Below, one piece after another: positions 34,665 to 47,085 of a stretch of DNA of 64,000 bases. Location of the stretch: the NCBI GenBank assembly GCA_029204225.1, contig CM055106.1, forward strand, positions 4,074,039 to 4,138,038. Reading direction: 5' to 3'. The position numbers and the translations under genes are program-made. Below the pieces are notes generated by a model. The model ran no database searches and had not been told where the DNA came from. It saw only the letters and a list, made by a program, of their open reading frames with translations. This DNA is from Diphasiastrum complanatum (lineage: Eukaryota; Streptophyta; Lycopodiopsida; Lycopodiales; Lycopodiaceae). Within the stretch, counting starts at the first letter, position 1, and every line of letters starts with the position of its first letter.

Positions 34665-34909
34665 ATAGTTATTGGTGGGTGGCCGAAATTCTATAGATGT
34701 ATGTGGCTTGAAAAGTATGGAATCTCTGGAAGTCTGAGAAGTTTCGTAGATGTGTTCGGCTTGGGAATCTTAGAATCCCCAAAAAGGATCTCCCCAAGTT
34801 GTTAGTAGACGATTGCAAAATTTATAGTCTTGGGCCCTAGGGAGATTGACACTGACTAAGAAATGCTAATTTCGGCATGGTGTATGCTAAGTTTTTGAAA
34901 GCCCTTTGA

Positions 34910-37049
34910 TTACGCGTCACGACGACGTACTAGGCATACCTCATCAGTTGCGCTTTCACCCCTTGCTGTTGTTCGCACTGAACTTCCCATTCCCCTCGTC
35001 TTTGATGCTTCCCTTGCCTCTGCTCCCATACAAGGACAGTCTGTGACCATTGGGCCTACCATTCCCATCACAGCTGCCCAGACCGCCTCACCCCGCACAC
35101 CGAAGCAACCTCACCCAACACACAGTTCTTCATGGATATGTTCGATGATTCCGAACCCCTTGGGGTCACCGAAATCTTTGAAATGCCCCAGAGCCCAGCA
35201 CCTTTGAACCCCAATCCCCTAGAAGAGGATTCGGGCATATCCATAAAGCTATTGTTGGTGTCGAATATGCCAATCAGCAACTACCCACACAAGGTAGCCC
35301 ACACTTCAAGTCGACACAACTGTAAAGCCACCAAAGCAGTTCAACGCCACGGTGCCTGAAGGGTTTGAAGACGAGGATATTTTTGAAGAAGAAGAGACCT
35401 TGGCACCTATTCCATGCCTACCAAGGACAGTACCATCAGGGTCTCCTACTGCTGCCACCTCCACGACTATCAATTCTGGTGATGCTCTTGGGTTAGTTTC
35501 AAGACTCGGGCAAGTGATCCAGTCTATGCTAGATAAAAAGAAGGAAATGGAGCAGAGGATCTCTGATTTAGGTTCCGAAAACACTCTGATCAGTCAGAAA
35601 ATTGTCCAGCTGGATCGAGAAGTGAAGATAGCCAAGCAACATGAAGAAAAGGCTAAAAGCAAAAAGTCATTGGCCCAGCAACAAGCTGATCGCTTGGAAA
35701 CCTACATCAGCTCCCTACAAAATGCCCTGACAACCGCACAGGATCAGGTAGATAAGACAGTGCAAGATGCCAAGCAACAGGTGCAGCTGCTGAAGGGGCA
35801 ATTACAAATGGCTGAACAAGATCGCACACGGTGAACTGGATGCGACCACCCTTGAGCTTGATGCATATCTGCAAACACAAATACCCGATCATCCGGTCAT
35901 ACCGACGGAGATTGCATATTTGTTCAAGAAAGTGGAAACATACAAAGTGGCCCTTCAGGGATTCCAAGGCCGCTTTGATAGGTTCAAAGGAGCAGCTTCA
36001 CCGAGTTGGCAAAGCCAAAAGAGACCATCAACGCCTATGAAAAAGCCGCCGCTCAAGTGTTGGAAGCCGGACCACAAATCTCCGTCCCGGTCATGCCGCA
36101 ATTCTCCCCTTCGCGCCAAGAAGCTGTACAGATGGATACAGGGGTTGATTCGAGCATGGACCAGGGGAGAGCTCCTTCTCTAGCAGATCAACCGCCAACT
36201 ATACTGGCAGTACAAGCGGGTCCATCCTAATCAAGGACAAGCCATTTATTCAGAAGGCCCATCAGCGTCGAGGACTAGATCCGGACCTTCTTAAAGCAGC
36301 ATCCACATGAGTCCTCGCATGGTGGATGGGTTCTCAAATTTAAGACCTCCGAGATCGAGGCCGGCAAAGAATTGGACAAAATACCTGCATTGGGAGGGCA
36401 GCCGACATGGAGAATCACGGTTTTTGAGAAAACTCCAGAATCAATTAAGAGTCATGTCGCCAGCCCTCGCCAGTTACGGGTAGATTCTCATTACGTGCCA
36501 ATGCCGCGAAGACAAAAAATGGAAAGATTTGGGATTGGCTATGGATAAAATCACCATCCATACGTCCGCTTGGCCAATCATCCACCAGCCTTACAGCTAG
36601 AATATTTCAGTGGCTTTCCACCGGGCCTTACAAGCATATCAGAGAGAGTATGTCCACTCTCCGGATCCAACGGTGTGACAATCGGCAATGTTTGCAAAAG
36701 ATCTAACTCTGTTGGTGTTAGTGGCAACCAAATGGGAGGATTGTCTTCCTACCCTGGCATTTGATTCAAATAAGTCGATGGCCTTAGAGCAAATCAAAGA
36801 TCAGATGCCAATTGCTCGACTGTATTTTCGTACGGCAATGATGGGAGAATCCCGCTTCACGGGAAAGGAGCGGCTGCTGTTAAAGAAAGGAGAATCACCT
36901 CATGGACAAATTCCAAGTGGATTGCCGGAGCCCACCGTTGTTTCCTGCTGCATAATTTGGATTTCAATACTGCACGCCTTGACTTTATGGAGAAGGTGCA
37001 GTATCATTTAATTAAGATGGTGCACGAAGCCAATAAAAGTCTCCAATAA
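34910..37049 (+). pseudogene. Gag-like coiled-coil protein of an unknown LTR element, frameshifted
   Basis: A plus-strand protein of perhaps 650-700 codons is spread over several frames. The first part is Pro-rich (FDDSEPLGVTEIFEMPQSPA near 35150). An intact frame at 35352-35834 follows: acidic EGFEDEDIFEEEETLAP, then a long coiled coil (about 35500-35830, KKKEMEQRISDLGSENTLIS and later heptads). After a frameshift come VETYKVALQGFQGRFDRFKG (35930-35990), ETINAYEKAAAQVLEAGPQI (36015-36075), FAKDLTLLVLVATKWEDCLP (36690-36750) and a C-terminus FMEKVQYHLIKMVHEANKSL ending in a stop near 37049. A polypurine tract and LTR-like sequence follow, suggesting a gag-type product. No zinc knuckle, protease or polymerase is visible. 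Confidence 0.5.
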
Positions 37050-37083
37050 CTGCATATTGCATGTGTCGTGGGACCACCACCAG

Positions 37084-37480
37084 TTTTGGTGGGGGATACT
37101 GTTGAAAGGTTTGCGGATTCCAAGGCAACCCTAACCCTAGTTAATAAGTGAGAGGGATTTGGCACCTTGCGTGTGTAAGTCCAACCCAATGATCACATAG
37201 TTATTTGATTGATTAGTTAGAATGTTAATAAAAGGACTTTAGGCCTTTTTGCGAGACTTTTAATGTCGCAGGGCCTAAATGTCAAGTTAGTGAATAAAGT
37301 TGGGTTTCCCTCCAATTTTGATGGTTCCCACACTTTTTTAAATTTTAATAAAAAGAGAGACAAGACTGGACCAATAGGATTCAGAGGCCAGGGTCCTCCT
37401 CTCTACTATAAAAAGGGACCAACTCGAGTTGCTCCTCATGTTCATTTTCTCATTTCAATAAAGCAGATTGGTTCTCTTTA
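37084..37480 (+). mobile_element. Putative polypurine tract and 3' LTR
   Basis: TTTTGGTGGGGGATAC is followed by TGTTGAAAGG at about 37100, the layout of a polypurine tract and LTR start. About 300 bp further a TATA-like CTATAAAAAGGG (near 37407) and then AATAAAG (near 37457) resemble a promoter and polyadenylation signal within an LTR. No second LTR copy lies upstream in the window, so the call rests on position and motifs. Confidence 0.45.
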
Positions 37481-37889
37481 GAAATGGATTGATGAATGTC
37501 CTTGCTCTTCCTTTCTTTTCCTCCATTCCTCATGCTTTCTTTGGATTTTGCTAATTGTTGGATTTGATCATTATTGGGATTGCTATTTCTTATGCTTTTT
37601 GTGAGAGAGAAAGGGAGAGAGAGAAGAATAAGTTTCTATCATTGTTGTGGATTTAGGATTAATGGATGTAGTGTTAATGCTTAGTGTTAATGGATGTTAG
37701 TGTTAGATCCTCCATTCATGTTAAAATCTGAACTATACTATCGCTCTCATGGGAACGAACCTCCGCGTGACAACTAACTCCGCCTCTTTGATGCTAGATT
37801 GACTAGATCTTGGATTCATGTTAGGCAAGGAAAGAAACCCACTACAGAGATCCAGGAGGCTAAGCATTCAAACAAAGAACCATCAATAA

Positions 37890-39480
37890 GTGAGAACACA
37901 ATTCACAGCAATGGCTTCAATAAGCAGTATACAATCGAAAATCTGTACAATTCTCGATTCATCAAGATCTAACTTCCTAGCATGGAAAGTTAAGACCTCG
38001 TTGATACTAAAGGGAAAAGGATTATTTCCCTGGGTAGATGGCACCGAGGAGATGCCTACAACTACAGGCAAGGAGCTACGTGAATGGAGGGAGAAGAATG
38101 ACAAGGTAGTAGTTGTGTTATCTTCATCCATCAAGGATAGCCTAACTCTTGACCTGGCTATAATCTCTAAAGCAAAAGAGATGTGGGATACATTACTCAC
38201 AAGATTTCAGATGAAATCACGCAGTCAGATCATGATGCTCGAAGATCAGCTGACAAACCTGCAATGGGATGGTAAAGACCTCACTTCCTTTATTAGGAAG
38301 ATGAAGGATCTATTCCTTTCACTACACAATTTTGGAGCAGAAAATGCAGTGTCAGTAGAGAAGCAACTTACATATCTGTTGAGAGCCTTACCAAGATCCT
38401 TCCAAACAATCAGAATGCTGCTAGCAAAAGATCCTACTATGATACTCAAAAAGGTTGTTGTCGAGATTCGAGAAGAAGTCAAAGCTCGAGAGCACCTTGA
38501 TCACAACAATGCTTCTGACCAAACACTCTATAGCAACAAGGAAAAGACAAAGAAACAAACAATAGAGTGGAGACAAGAAGACATGCGTGAGATGCAAACG
38601 CGAAGGACATACTGTCGATTTGTGTTGGCTAAATCTGAAAGTCGAGTGTATCCACTATCATAAAAAGGGTCATGCAGCCATGGACTGTCGCCAGAACCCA
38701 AGAAACAAATCAGCTCAAAGCAGACAAGAGAACAACAATAGTTCGTCCTAAGTTGAGGAGCTAGAGAGCTCAAAGATGGGCGAAGAAAGATCGACACACG
38801 AAAATTTGACACCTACATTTGTGCAGACATGTGTGTAGTGTCAACACCTGACACACAGGAGGTAATCTTTGATTCAGGAGCTACCTCAAACTTCGTTACA
38901 TCAAGACGGATCATGTTTGATTTCTGAAGTGTAGATCCATCAAGATTTATCGTTCTTGGAGATAGACATCAAGTGAATGGTATTGGTTCACTATGGCTCA
39001 ACACAAACGGCAGAGACAAACGACTCGAAGATGTTTTGTTCGTGCTACACTGCAGTAGGACTTGCTATCAGTGGCAAGGATAGCTAATGCAGAGATGTGT
39101 GTAACGTTCTCAAACAAAGCATGCAACGTCGTTGATGCAAGTACCAGTACACTGATCACTCAAGGTAGAAGAAAAGACGACCTATATCACTTGAAGGTAC
39201 GCCTACCTACAGATCAAGTGCATCAGACTCATGATGATTCGCCAGATACTCTATGGCACAAGAGACTATGCCATATGAATTCAATGGCACTATATTAAGC
39301 AAGCCATCATAGATCAATCACAAGGGTGAGCATCTCGAATGCAACCAGTTCGATGACCTGTGATGCATATTTGAAGAGAAGATGTCACGTACTCCTTTTG
39401 TCAAAGACTCCTACAAAACTACAAAGATTCTGGAGCTTGTACATTCAGACATATGTGGACCTTTCAACGTGATCTCAATA
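37890..39480 (+). pseudogene. Copia gag-protease-integrase remnant of a second lineage
   Basis: A 257-codon frame from 37890 holds the gag (NFLAWKVKTSLILKGKGLFP, MWDTLLTRFQMKSRSQIMML, FIRKMKDLFLSLHNFG), different from element A. Past a frameshift a degenerate zinc knuckle ECIHYHKKGHAAMDC is read near 38650-38690. A protease site IFDSGATSNFVTSRR lies near 38870-38910. The pre-integrase LWHKRLCHMNSMALY is near 39253-39297 and the integrase start ELVHSDICGPFNV near 39435. Stops separate these parts. Reverse transcriptase is absent and no LTRs were found. Confidence 0.82.
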
Positions 39481-39663
39481 GAGCTCTCTTCGTATATCTA
39501 AAGGCATCAAATTACCTTCATAAATATCATATGGTAGGTGAAAGGGCACTAAATGTAGTATTATTGTGATTTGAAAATTGAACTTAGATAGTTCAACAAA
39601 TATCTAGTTTCTTGTGATCTGAAGCTTGACATGGGAAAAGATGCCCATTTACAAGCATAAAAT

Positions 39664-39666
<3 letters not shown>

Positions 39667-39736
<70 letters not shown>
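39667..39736. repeat. (AG)n microsatellite, about 70 bp
   Basis: A pure AG run separating the copia remnant from gypsy sequence. Confidence 0.95.
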
Positions 39737-39742
<6 letters not shown>

Positions 39743-39889
39743 CTTTATTAGCAACAAGCCTGGACAGGTCATGAAATTTTGCTTGGAGCAAAAGAAACTC
39801 GCAGGTCAAGTAATTGAGATGCCAAGAAAAATCTAAAATTGAAAATTAACCTTATTGATTGCGAGTGTGAGTGTGAATGTCAATCTTGC

Positions 39890-40500
39890 CAAATGTATTG
39901 TTTCATTTGAAAGACATAGTTAAAGATCAAAAAGTGAATATATTGGTGGATAGTGGCTCAACTCATAATTCTATTAATTCTGGTCTTGTGTACAAACTCA
40001 ACCTAGAATATCATAGATATATCTAGCTTTAGGTGGCTAGGAGTGATTATTTAGGAAATGTCTTGATATTGACTTTGAGAAGCGTGTGCTCTCATTTCAA
40101 GAGGGGGATAAAAATAATTACATTCTTTGGAGACAAATATGTACTTCCATCTAAGATGGTTTCAATGGCTAATATAATGCCAAAACGTTTTATTCACAAT
40201 ATGAAGTTTATTCTTTGTTTAGCCAATCCGTTTTGGATTTTTCTGAAATGCATCTAAATAGTTGTGAATTTTTTTAAATTCGTAACTCGATGAATTTCGA
40301 TCAACAGCAAATTGAAAAGAATGAGATCATAAATGAATTCAAAGATGTATTTCTAGTAGAATTATTTCATGGTTTACCACCTTCTAGGTCAGTAGATCAC
40401 AAGATTGAGTTGATTCCAGGTAATCGCCCTATTTCTAAAAAACCATATTTTCTTGTAAAGAAGAGATAAAGATTACCAATCAAATTGAAAATTATCTTAA
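39890..40500 (+). pseudogene. Ty3/gypsy protease to reverse-transcriptase start
   Basis: Plus-strand text gives a retroviral-type protease site VNILVDSGSTHNSINSGLV (near 39930-39985). It then degenerates and resumes with NEFKDVFLVELFHGLPPSRS, DHKIELIPGNRPISKKPYF and KKEIKITNQIENYLKMGHL frames near 40330-40510. That is the conserved region before the gypsy reverse transcriptase (consensus ...LP..R..DH.I.L.PG..P....PYR). It ends before the catalytic domain. Frameshifts and stops make it non-functional. Confidence 0.8.
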
Positions 40501-40509
40501 GATGGGTCA

Positions 40510-41330
40510 TTTATAAAATATCGTATACATCTTAGATGTATACCTTTGGTTCCTTGTAGTATTTTCCCACAAATTTTATAAATAGTAATTCTTAATTTTC
40601 AAAAGATAAACAAACTCACGGGTCGAGTGTGACGATATGCCGAGAGAGTAATTAAAATGGCAACTCAAGGGCCAATGGGTTGAGATTGTACAATTATAAA
40701 GGGTTGGGTTGCCAATGCATATCTGGCACAATTATCCAAGTCAGGACTTCCACACAAGATTTGGAGCCAGTAATCTGGTATAAATCTTGAAGATTCTAGT
40801 GTAATTCACTTTGAACATGAAACTGCAGTCTCACATTATAAAGTACTAATTATAGCCATGCAGGATTTCATGAACCATATCTTTTCTTGATCGACGTGTA
40901 TTTTCTTAGATGGGAAGTTTAATGAGAAGATAAGCTTTGGTAATTCCTTGTCTAATGGACTGGCTGCATTTTGAGCAATTCTAAAGATGCAGTTATTGAA
41001 GGGTTTTTTGTGGAATAATCTTTTTGGGGCTCGTTCTTGAGATTCCATGTTTTTATCTATCTCTCAAAGCATCCCTTTGAATACCAAGAACCCAGGCAAA
41101 AAATTTGAAAATTTCACAGATTTTAACTTTAAAAACAGTACATACTTAGAAAAAAAAATGGCCTGTTCAGAACAGAACGTCGTTCCAAAACAGGTAACTA
41201 TGGTCACGAGCTTAGAAATCCGTTCCGACCCTTTTGGGTCAGAACATTTCTATTAAATTAAAAAAGACAGGTATTAAAGCCTGAAACTGCAATCCTTCCA
41301 AAAGAAAATGAGAAATCAGAGGCTCCGAAA
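40510..41330. other. No gene recognised
   Basis: AT-rich sequence between gypsy debris and the SNAPC3 gene. The part next to 41338 should hold the SNAPC3 3' untranslated region. A GTTC/GAAC-rich block lies at 41160-41250. Confidence 0.45.
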
Positions 41331-41337
41331 ACCATGA

Positions 41338-43726
41338 TCATTCATGAAAATAGTCATATACTTTGAAATCATCATACAAAAGACTTCCATCCTTATGATA
41401 GTGCAGCAGATAATAACAATTTTCACAAAAAAAGCTAGGACTGTCAGGTGCAAGTTTATCTTCTAAGGTAACCTTTTTGGCTCGGTAAATGCTACAAATA
41501 GAGCATTTTCTGTGCTTCAAAGCAGGTGGGAATCTCAATAATGGATATGCCGTCACATTTTGGACATCTGCAGGGTGTACCATCCTCAGGTCTCTTATCA
41601 CAAATATGTGCTTACAATCTCCCTGGTGACAATACAGGTAATCTGCACCCAGTCTACATTGGAGATCCAAAAAGCAGGTGCGATGCATGTCAGCTTGCTT
41701 AAACACGGGGAATTTTTCCCTACTTTCCAGGTCAGAGCTTGCTAGGCCAACCCTTTGTCTTTTCCGAAGTGCCGAAGCACCTAAAGACTTCCATTTTTGC
41801 TTCGCTTCACCCTCCTGATTCACCCAATTTAGTATTGAGGTGCTATAGTTGGTGGACATGCTATCCCGCATATCATTGTAGAATATGTCCTCGATCAAAA
41901 AGTAACCAGACGGAACTTTCACCCCTGCCCTTTGTGCTAGCTCATCAGTTAAACAATACAGCTGATCGCGAAGTGCAGTGAGTGGCTGGCTTCCCAAAAC
42001 CAAAAGCTCCTGAGTAACTGTCTTTTTTTTCATATTCCCATAAAATTCAATGCAAAGGATAACTTCTGAGGGATTTATAACTTTAGCTTTTTTCCTTAAA
42101 GTGGTTGCTTTTGGCGCTTGTAAGAAAGAAGTGAAGAATTTTAATGCCCGTAAATTCTGAATTTTGCCCAAGCTAGTATTAATGCCTTCGTTCTCCTTCT
42201 TTGCTCTCAATGAGTGAAGGGGACAATTTTTTTTGGCAGCTTTCCTCTGTTGTTTGAACCTTGCTACTGCTGCTTCTTTTCTTGCATCCACCTCCAGTGC
42301 TGGCCCCCGAGCAAATACATCATAAGGCCTGCCCCTTTTCCTTTTCTGCTGCAGTTCACTCATACTCGGAGGGTCAGTCTGAGGACCTTCAGCATCAACT
42401 TCATTGATTTCCTTGTCTTTACCTACGTCATCCCCTTCAAGTGCAGCTTTGCCGCAGTTTTCAGTTTCTGATGGAGATTTACAATAGAAGAGTTTTGTGT
42501 CATCAAGATATGTTCAATCATGTCATCTCAAATCAATACCTGGTAAATCTACAGCACTATCACCGTTCTACTTACATCTGAATTATAATTGTAAACATAT
42601 GTGTACAGAGATGGATCTGTAATCGGGTATCCACAAAGTCATTCACGAGGAAGGCATATAGGCCATGTACCAGCAAACCAAGTCGGTCAGACAAGTGCTC
42701 TTAAGAAGTTGTCACCCAGACACTAAACCCTTGTACACTAAGCTCTATGACTTGGCTTGTAAGTTTGAACTTTGACCTAGAACAAGCTAGTTAGCAAGAA
42801 GTAACAAAATCAGCAACCAGAAAGACTGCTAGGTAGAGATTGTCTGCGTCTTTCCTGGATTGTATGTTTCTGTGGCCTGCGGTTACGGCAAACTTTGGCA
42901 TACAGTATATAGTTATATGGGAATATTCAAGAACGACAGAAATATGTCAGCAAGATTGATCTGAATTCATACCTTTCAGTGGACGTTCCTCAGGCTGAAC
43001 ATTTGGCAAGTTAATTGGCTCATTTTCCGAAACCCTCTTCTGTGCTTCCTTTTCAGTGCTGCCTCCGTCTGCCTGCAACATCTCATCTATGCTTAAATCC
43101 GCACACGGCAGGCGCATCACTTCCAATCCAGATGAGTGCTGTGGCTCATTTTCCCCAGAAGAAATTCTACTCGAAGGCTCGCATACTTGTGACTGAGACC
43201 CCAACCCTAATGCATCCATACTTCCCATGCTTTCTTCATTTCTCCCACACAATGGTGAGTGAAACCCTAACCCTGATGCATCCACACCTTGCAAGCTTCC
43301 TTCATTTCTTCCACGGAAAACTTCTACCTGGTGGTTTGCGGATGATTCAGGATCGTAAGGAACTACTTCAAGAGAAGCTGAATCGCCACCATCGCCATGG
43401 CCATAGCCGCCTCCCTTGGGCTGAAGCGCCTCCTCCAAAGCCAGCTCTACAAGCTGCGCATCCGTCAGGATTTTGAGGTCCTCAACCAGAAGATCAGATT
43501 CATCATCATCAGGGATTTGAAGGCAAGAATTGAGGAGCTGAGATTGCAGAGCAGCCAGCAGGTTGAGAGAGGATGATCGGAAGCCTGAGACGGAGATGAG
43601 AGGCGACTTGTATCCGGACATGATGAGAGGTCCGCCTGGAGCTCCAGCACCCACATGCCCATGCCCATTCCCTTTCCCATTCCCCCCTTTCTCCCCACCT
43701 CTCTTGTGGTTTGGATCCACATCCAT
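41338..43726 (-). CDS. SNAPC3: snRNA-activating protein complex subunit 3 (SNAPC3/SRD2 family), 627 aa
   Basis: The family is the conserved DNA-contacting subunit of SNAPc, which binds the upstream element of U-snRNA promoters in the nucleus; Arabidopsis SRD2 is the plant example. Two coding exons, 43726-42973 and 42467-41338, join in frame across a GT-AG intron to 1884 nt with stop. The C-terminal third holds the family signature: FKQADMHRTCFLDLQCRLGA, YCHQGDCKHIFVIRDLRMVH, YPLLRFPP, then paired Cys (KCSIC ... FFCENCYYLLHYH) that should bind zinc, ending in a short acidic/aromatic tail. KRKRGRP near residue 293 is an AT-hook-like basic motif. The first 286 residues are Gly/Ser/acidic-rich and longer than I recall for SRD2 (about 375 aa in total). 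Start chosen at MDVDPNHKRG; the frame is open further upstream only through a CT/GA microsatellite that gives Arg-Glu repeats. Confidence 0.93.
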
Positions 43727-43731
43727 GGCAG

Positions 43732-43733
<2 letters not shown>

Positions 43734-43772
<39 letters not shown>
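43734..43772. repeat. (CT)n tract in the SNAPC3 5' leader
   Basis: About 39 bp of CT, which reads (GA)n on the gene strand and ends about 8 bp upstream of the chosen ATG. GA tracts in plant leaders and promoters can be bound by BBR/BPC GAGA-binding factors; that role is inferred here. Confidence 0.9.
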
Positions 43773-43775
<3 letters not shown>

Positions 43776-44440
43776 TTGAGATCAATGCAATCAATAGATA
43801 GCATAGTGTCCATGAAGGCCCTTAAGGATTCAAAGAAGGATCTCATAGGGTAGCCACATGGCCACTCCTTTATCTCTTGGTGTTTGTCTCGGTGGCCACA
43901 TGCATTAAGGGCATCTGTCTATGCAAACCCCCTCGCTCGTTCTTGATGTCACCATGGAAATTGATATGTCATCAAGGAAAACGGGTGAGCGGGTGAACGC
44001 ATCGAGGTTGCTGCAACAGGCATTGCCATGCATGTAGCAAGCAACTTGAACAAGTGACCTGACTTGCCAAGCAGGTTACCTCTCTTCTTTTGTAACAAGT
44101 TTGCAACAACACCATCACCAAGCATTAGGTCAGAGAGATAGCATGGGTTGAGGGGGCCATGAAAGTTTGTGGAAAGGATTGATGTTCACTCATCACCTAT
44201 TATTGATGTCACTTTGAATAGGTGCGGGGGTCGCATGGAAAGATGCTCTAAGATGTCATCTCAAAAGACTAATTTATCCCTTTCCCTAGTTGTTGCATTT
44301 GTGGAGACAAGTAGCTAACACATCCTAGCATTAGGGTAATGTGACATGATCCCTAAGCATGGTTTGCAAGGGTTGCAATGATAGACAAAATAGGTCCAAC
44401 GTAACTAACGAGTTATAAGTTCACCATGTTAATAGTTACA
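43773..44440. other. Upstream flank of SNAPC3, no gene
   Basis: It probably holds the SNAPC3 promoter. No second gene, TATA box or repeat was recognised with confidence. Confidence 0.4.
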
Positions 44441-44444
44441 ATGG

Positions 44445-44545
44445 TGATCCCGTGGACTTGGCACAATGGTTGCAACACTTGTTCTTGTAGCAAAGGTCTC
44501 AAGTTCAAGTCCTGGTCAAATCAAGAGGATATAATAAAAAATGCT
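44445..44545 (+). mobile_element. tRNA-derived SINE-like sequence
   Basis: An RNA polymerase III box A (TGGCACAATGG, 44459-44469) and box B (AGTTCAAGTCC, 44502-44512) lie 32 nt apart, both close to tRNA consensus. The sequence between and around them does not fold into a credible tRNA with acceptor stem, so a SINE head is more likely. The 3' end and target duplications were not determined. Confidence 0.55.
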
Positions 44546-45443
44546 CCACGAGGCATAGTTACAATGGTGAACTTGTTCCAATCTATGACAAACAACTTTG
44601 GGATGCTAGAAACCAACCACCCATTAACTGTTATGGATGTGAAGGAAATTACCAGATTGTCAAATGCCCAAATAGATGCATTCATCAAGACTATGTCTCT
44701 CTATAATGAGTGCAGTATACAACATACACATTTGGATTGTCATGTTAGATAAAGACAAATTCAGCCAACCCATCCATACCTTTGATCCCCTTAATGTGGT
44801 GTGATATGAAGAAGGCCCAAGTGTGTCTTTGTATGTACAAATTTCAAAGTTTCCAATACTTAAAGAGATTCACTCATTTTTTTGTCATTGGAGAAAACGC
44901 TTTCTGCGATGCAATTTTGATGTGCATCAAACATTGAAAGCGCCATTGGAAATGTAAGTCACCAATTTCTTGTTGGTGTTCGTTATTGCAATCTACACAG
45001 ACTAGAAATGTTCACAATGAAAGGCATCCATCCACTTTTAGCAGGAGCCAAACTTGTCACATTGGATTGAATGGATTTTGATTTTCTACATTATACTTGT
45101 ATTGCAAGTATGGGATTAACCCATCAATTGTCTTCATGTTTGACAATGTAAGAGATACGAAGAATGAACACAATGTTTGAATGTATAGATTGTAACAAAT
45201 ACCGATATTTTTGACAACTTAAACTTGTGCATTATTCTACTTTACTATATCACATTTGTAAGTAAGAGGGCCTTTTCATTGTTTTCAAGAACTTGCACTA
45301 CAAGCTTCTATTGAATGGTAGAGATTGCTCCTTCTGTTAGGGCTACAATCAGACGGTGGGCATTAATAAGATTAATCATGTGCCTCTTGACAATATCAAA
45401 TCACTATAGCCTCCTCCTCCTTTGGCTGAGCATTACTCTCTCT
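44546..45443. other. No gene recognised
   Basis: A 108-codon ORF (44426-44752) overlaps the SINE and has no family resemblance. The remainder is AT-rich without signal. Confidence 0.4.
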
Positions 45444-45504
45444 TTCCCTTTCTCTTTCTCTTTCTCTTTCTCTTTCTCTTTCTCTTTCTCTTTCTCTTTC
45501 TCTT
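45444..45504. repeat. (TTTCTC)n hexanucleotide microsatellite
   Basis: About ten units of TTTCTC in tandem, giving an artificial Ser-Phe ORF. Confidence 0.92.
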
Positions 45505-45789
45505 CTCCTCTTTCTCTACAACAAATACATGTATTCTCCCACACACTGGCTAGCGATCTGTCTCTATAAAGTCCCTCTCCAAGAATTTAATAGCTAACGA
45601 AACCACAATAAAGCAACAAAAGGGGATCGTGGATGGTGGACAAACCAACCCAACCAAATCTAGAGCAAACGAATCTAGCCCCCAAGCTATGGATCAATCA
45701 CTCACAAGAGATAGAGGAGTCACACCAGTATCATTTAGCTACTAACACCAAGATCAATCATACACTAGTGAGAGCCCAATGGTTATATT

Positions 45790-46400
45790 GTATAATCAAC
45801 ATTCAGGATTTGAGATAATCCTCTAGCAACTAATCTTGCCTTCCATTGATCAACTGATCCATCGACTTTGTACTTAATCAGATAAACTCGTTTGCAAGAA
45901 ATGATTTTCTTACCAACTGGTAGGTCTGTAACAGTCCATGTCTAGTTTTTTATAAGAGATTGATAGTCTTTGTCCATTGTTGATTTCCATTGATCTGCAT
46001 CTGGGTTAGAGCTTGCCTCAGAATAATCGATTAGCTCCTTGACAAAGTAACATATGGCTATGGAGTTGTCGATAAATCTACCGAGAGGAAATCTATTTTG
46101 ATTTGATCTTTGAAGAATTGGGTTTTTTGGCTGCTGTTGTTGCGGTTGTGTCGAGTTGTCTTCCGAATCATTGATTGGAGTATAGTCAAGATTGATCTTG
46201 ATGCAATATCATGTATTGATTCGACATTTGTAAGTTTCTCCTCTCCCTTGAGATTAACAAACGAATCTTCAAGAAAGATAACATCTCTACTAAAAGTAGT
46301 CTTCTTAGTTGCTAGATTCTAAATCCTATAAGCTTTATGATTCCAAGAGTATCCAACAAAGATAGATTCAAAACTAGTAGTATTAGCTTCTTACAAAGTT
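45790..46400 (-). pseudogene. Copia integrase C-terminus and start of reverse transcriptase
   Basis: On minus, SIFVGYSWNHKAYRI (near 46360) and KKTTFSRDVIFLEDSFVN (near 46300) are the typical end of copia integrase. After an acidic spacer with stops, text corresponding to the first conserved block of the reverse transcriptase (LQTYQLVRKSFLANEFI and DQLINGRQ) is read near 45930-45840. It stops before the catalytic motifs. Frameshifts and stops are frequent. No LTR was identified with it. Confidence 0.72.
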
Positions 46401-47085
46401 CTGTTGGAATTTGTGCAAAAGCGTTACAATCAAACCAGATGTCACTTTGAGATTGGCTTCAATGGGATGAACTTGCACCAAGCTCGTATCTGGAATTGGA
46501 AAAGACTTTCTACAAATGTAGGTGTGAGGACAAATGCAAAACCAACTCCTCTATTATTGGGTTTGATTACGCCATTTGATTGGAACAACCTTAGCAAATC
46601 AACATATCAGAATCATATTTTTGTACCGATTCCGTCTACACATCAAAAAATGTGACATTTGTATTTGTATCAGGCAAATAGTCTACACTATCAAAATATG
46701 AATTAATTCCTAAATAAAATTATAACTGTGCTTTTCAGCATAATAAAAACAGCATTCTGACATGTGGCTAGTATTTAGGTGGCTGACCGTGAGAGGTTTT
46801 GTAGTCCATATTGATGACAACTTTGTTTAAATGACATTCATCTGTGTAGGTCACCATCTTTTTCAAATTTGGTGATGTTTGTAATCTTGTATCTGCACTG
46901 TTGAACATTTGCTATCTCTTCATCTTAAACAAGAACTGTTGCTATTTGAAGGTGTCATCAGGTATGTAGATAGAGGATCCCTGTATACATATTATGTATC
47001 ACACATATGATGTGTCTTTTCTAGACGAAGAAGACACACACCTTCTAGTACTATTGATAGAAAATGGATTGATGCAAGAACCAAG
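46401..47085. other. No gene recognised
   Basis: AT-rich. An 83-codon ORF (46404-46655) has no family resemblance. Confidence 0.4.

Noticed and set aside
44455-44520. A tRNA gene
   Set aside because: Box A and box B are good but no acceptor stem or clear anticodon arm can be drawn, so a SINE head is the better call.
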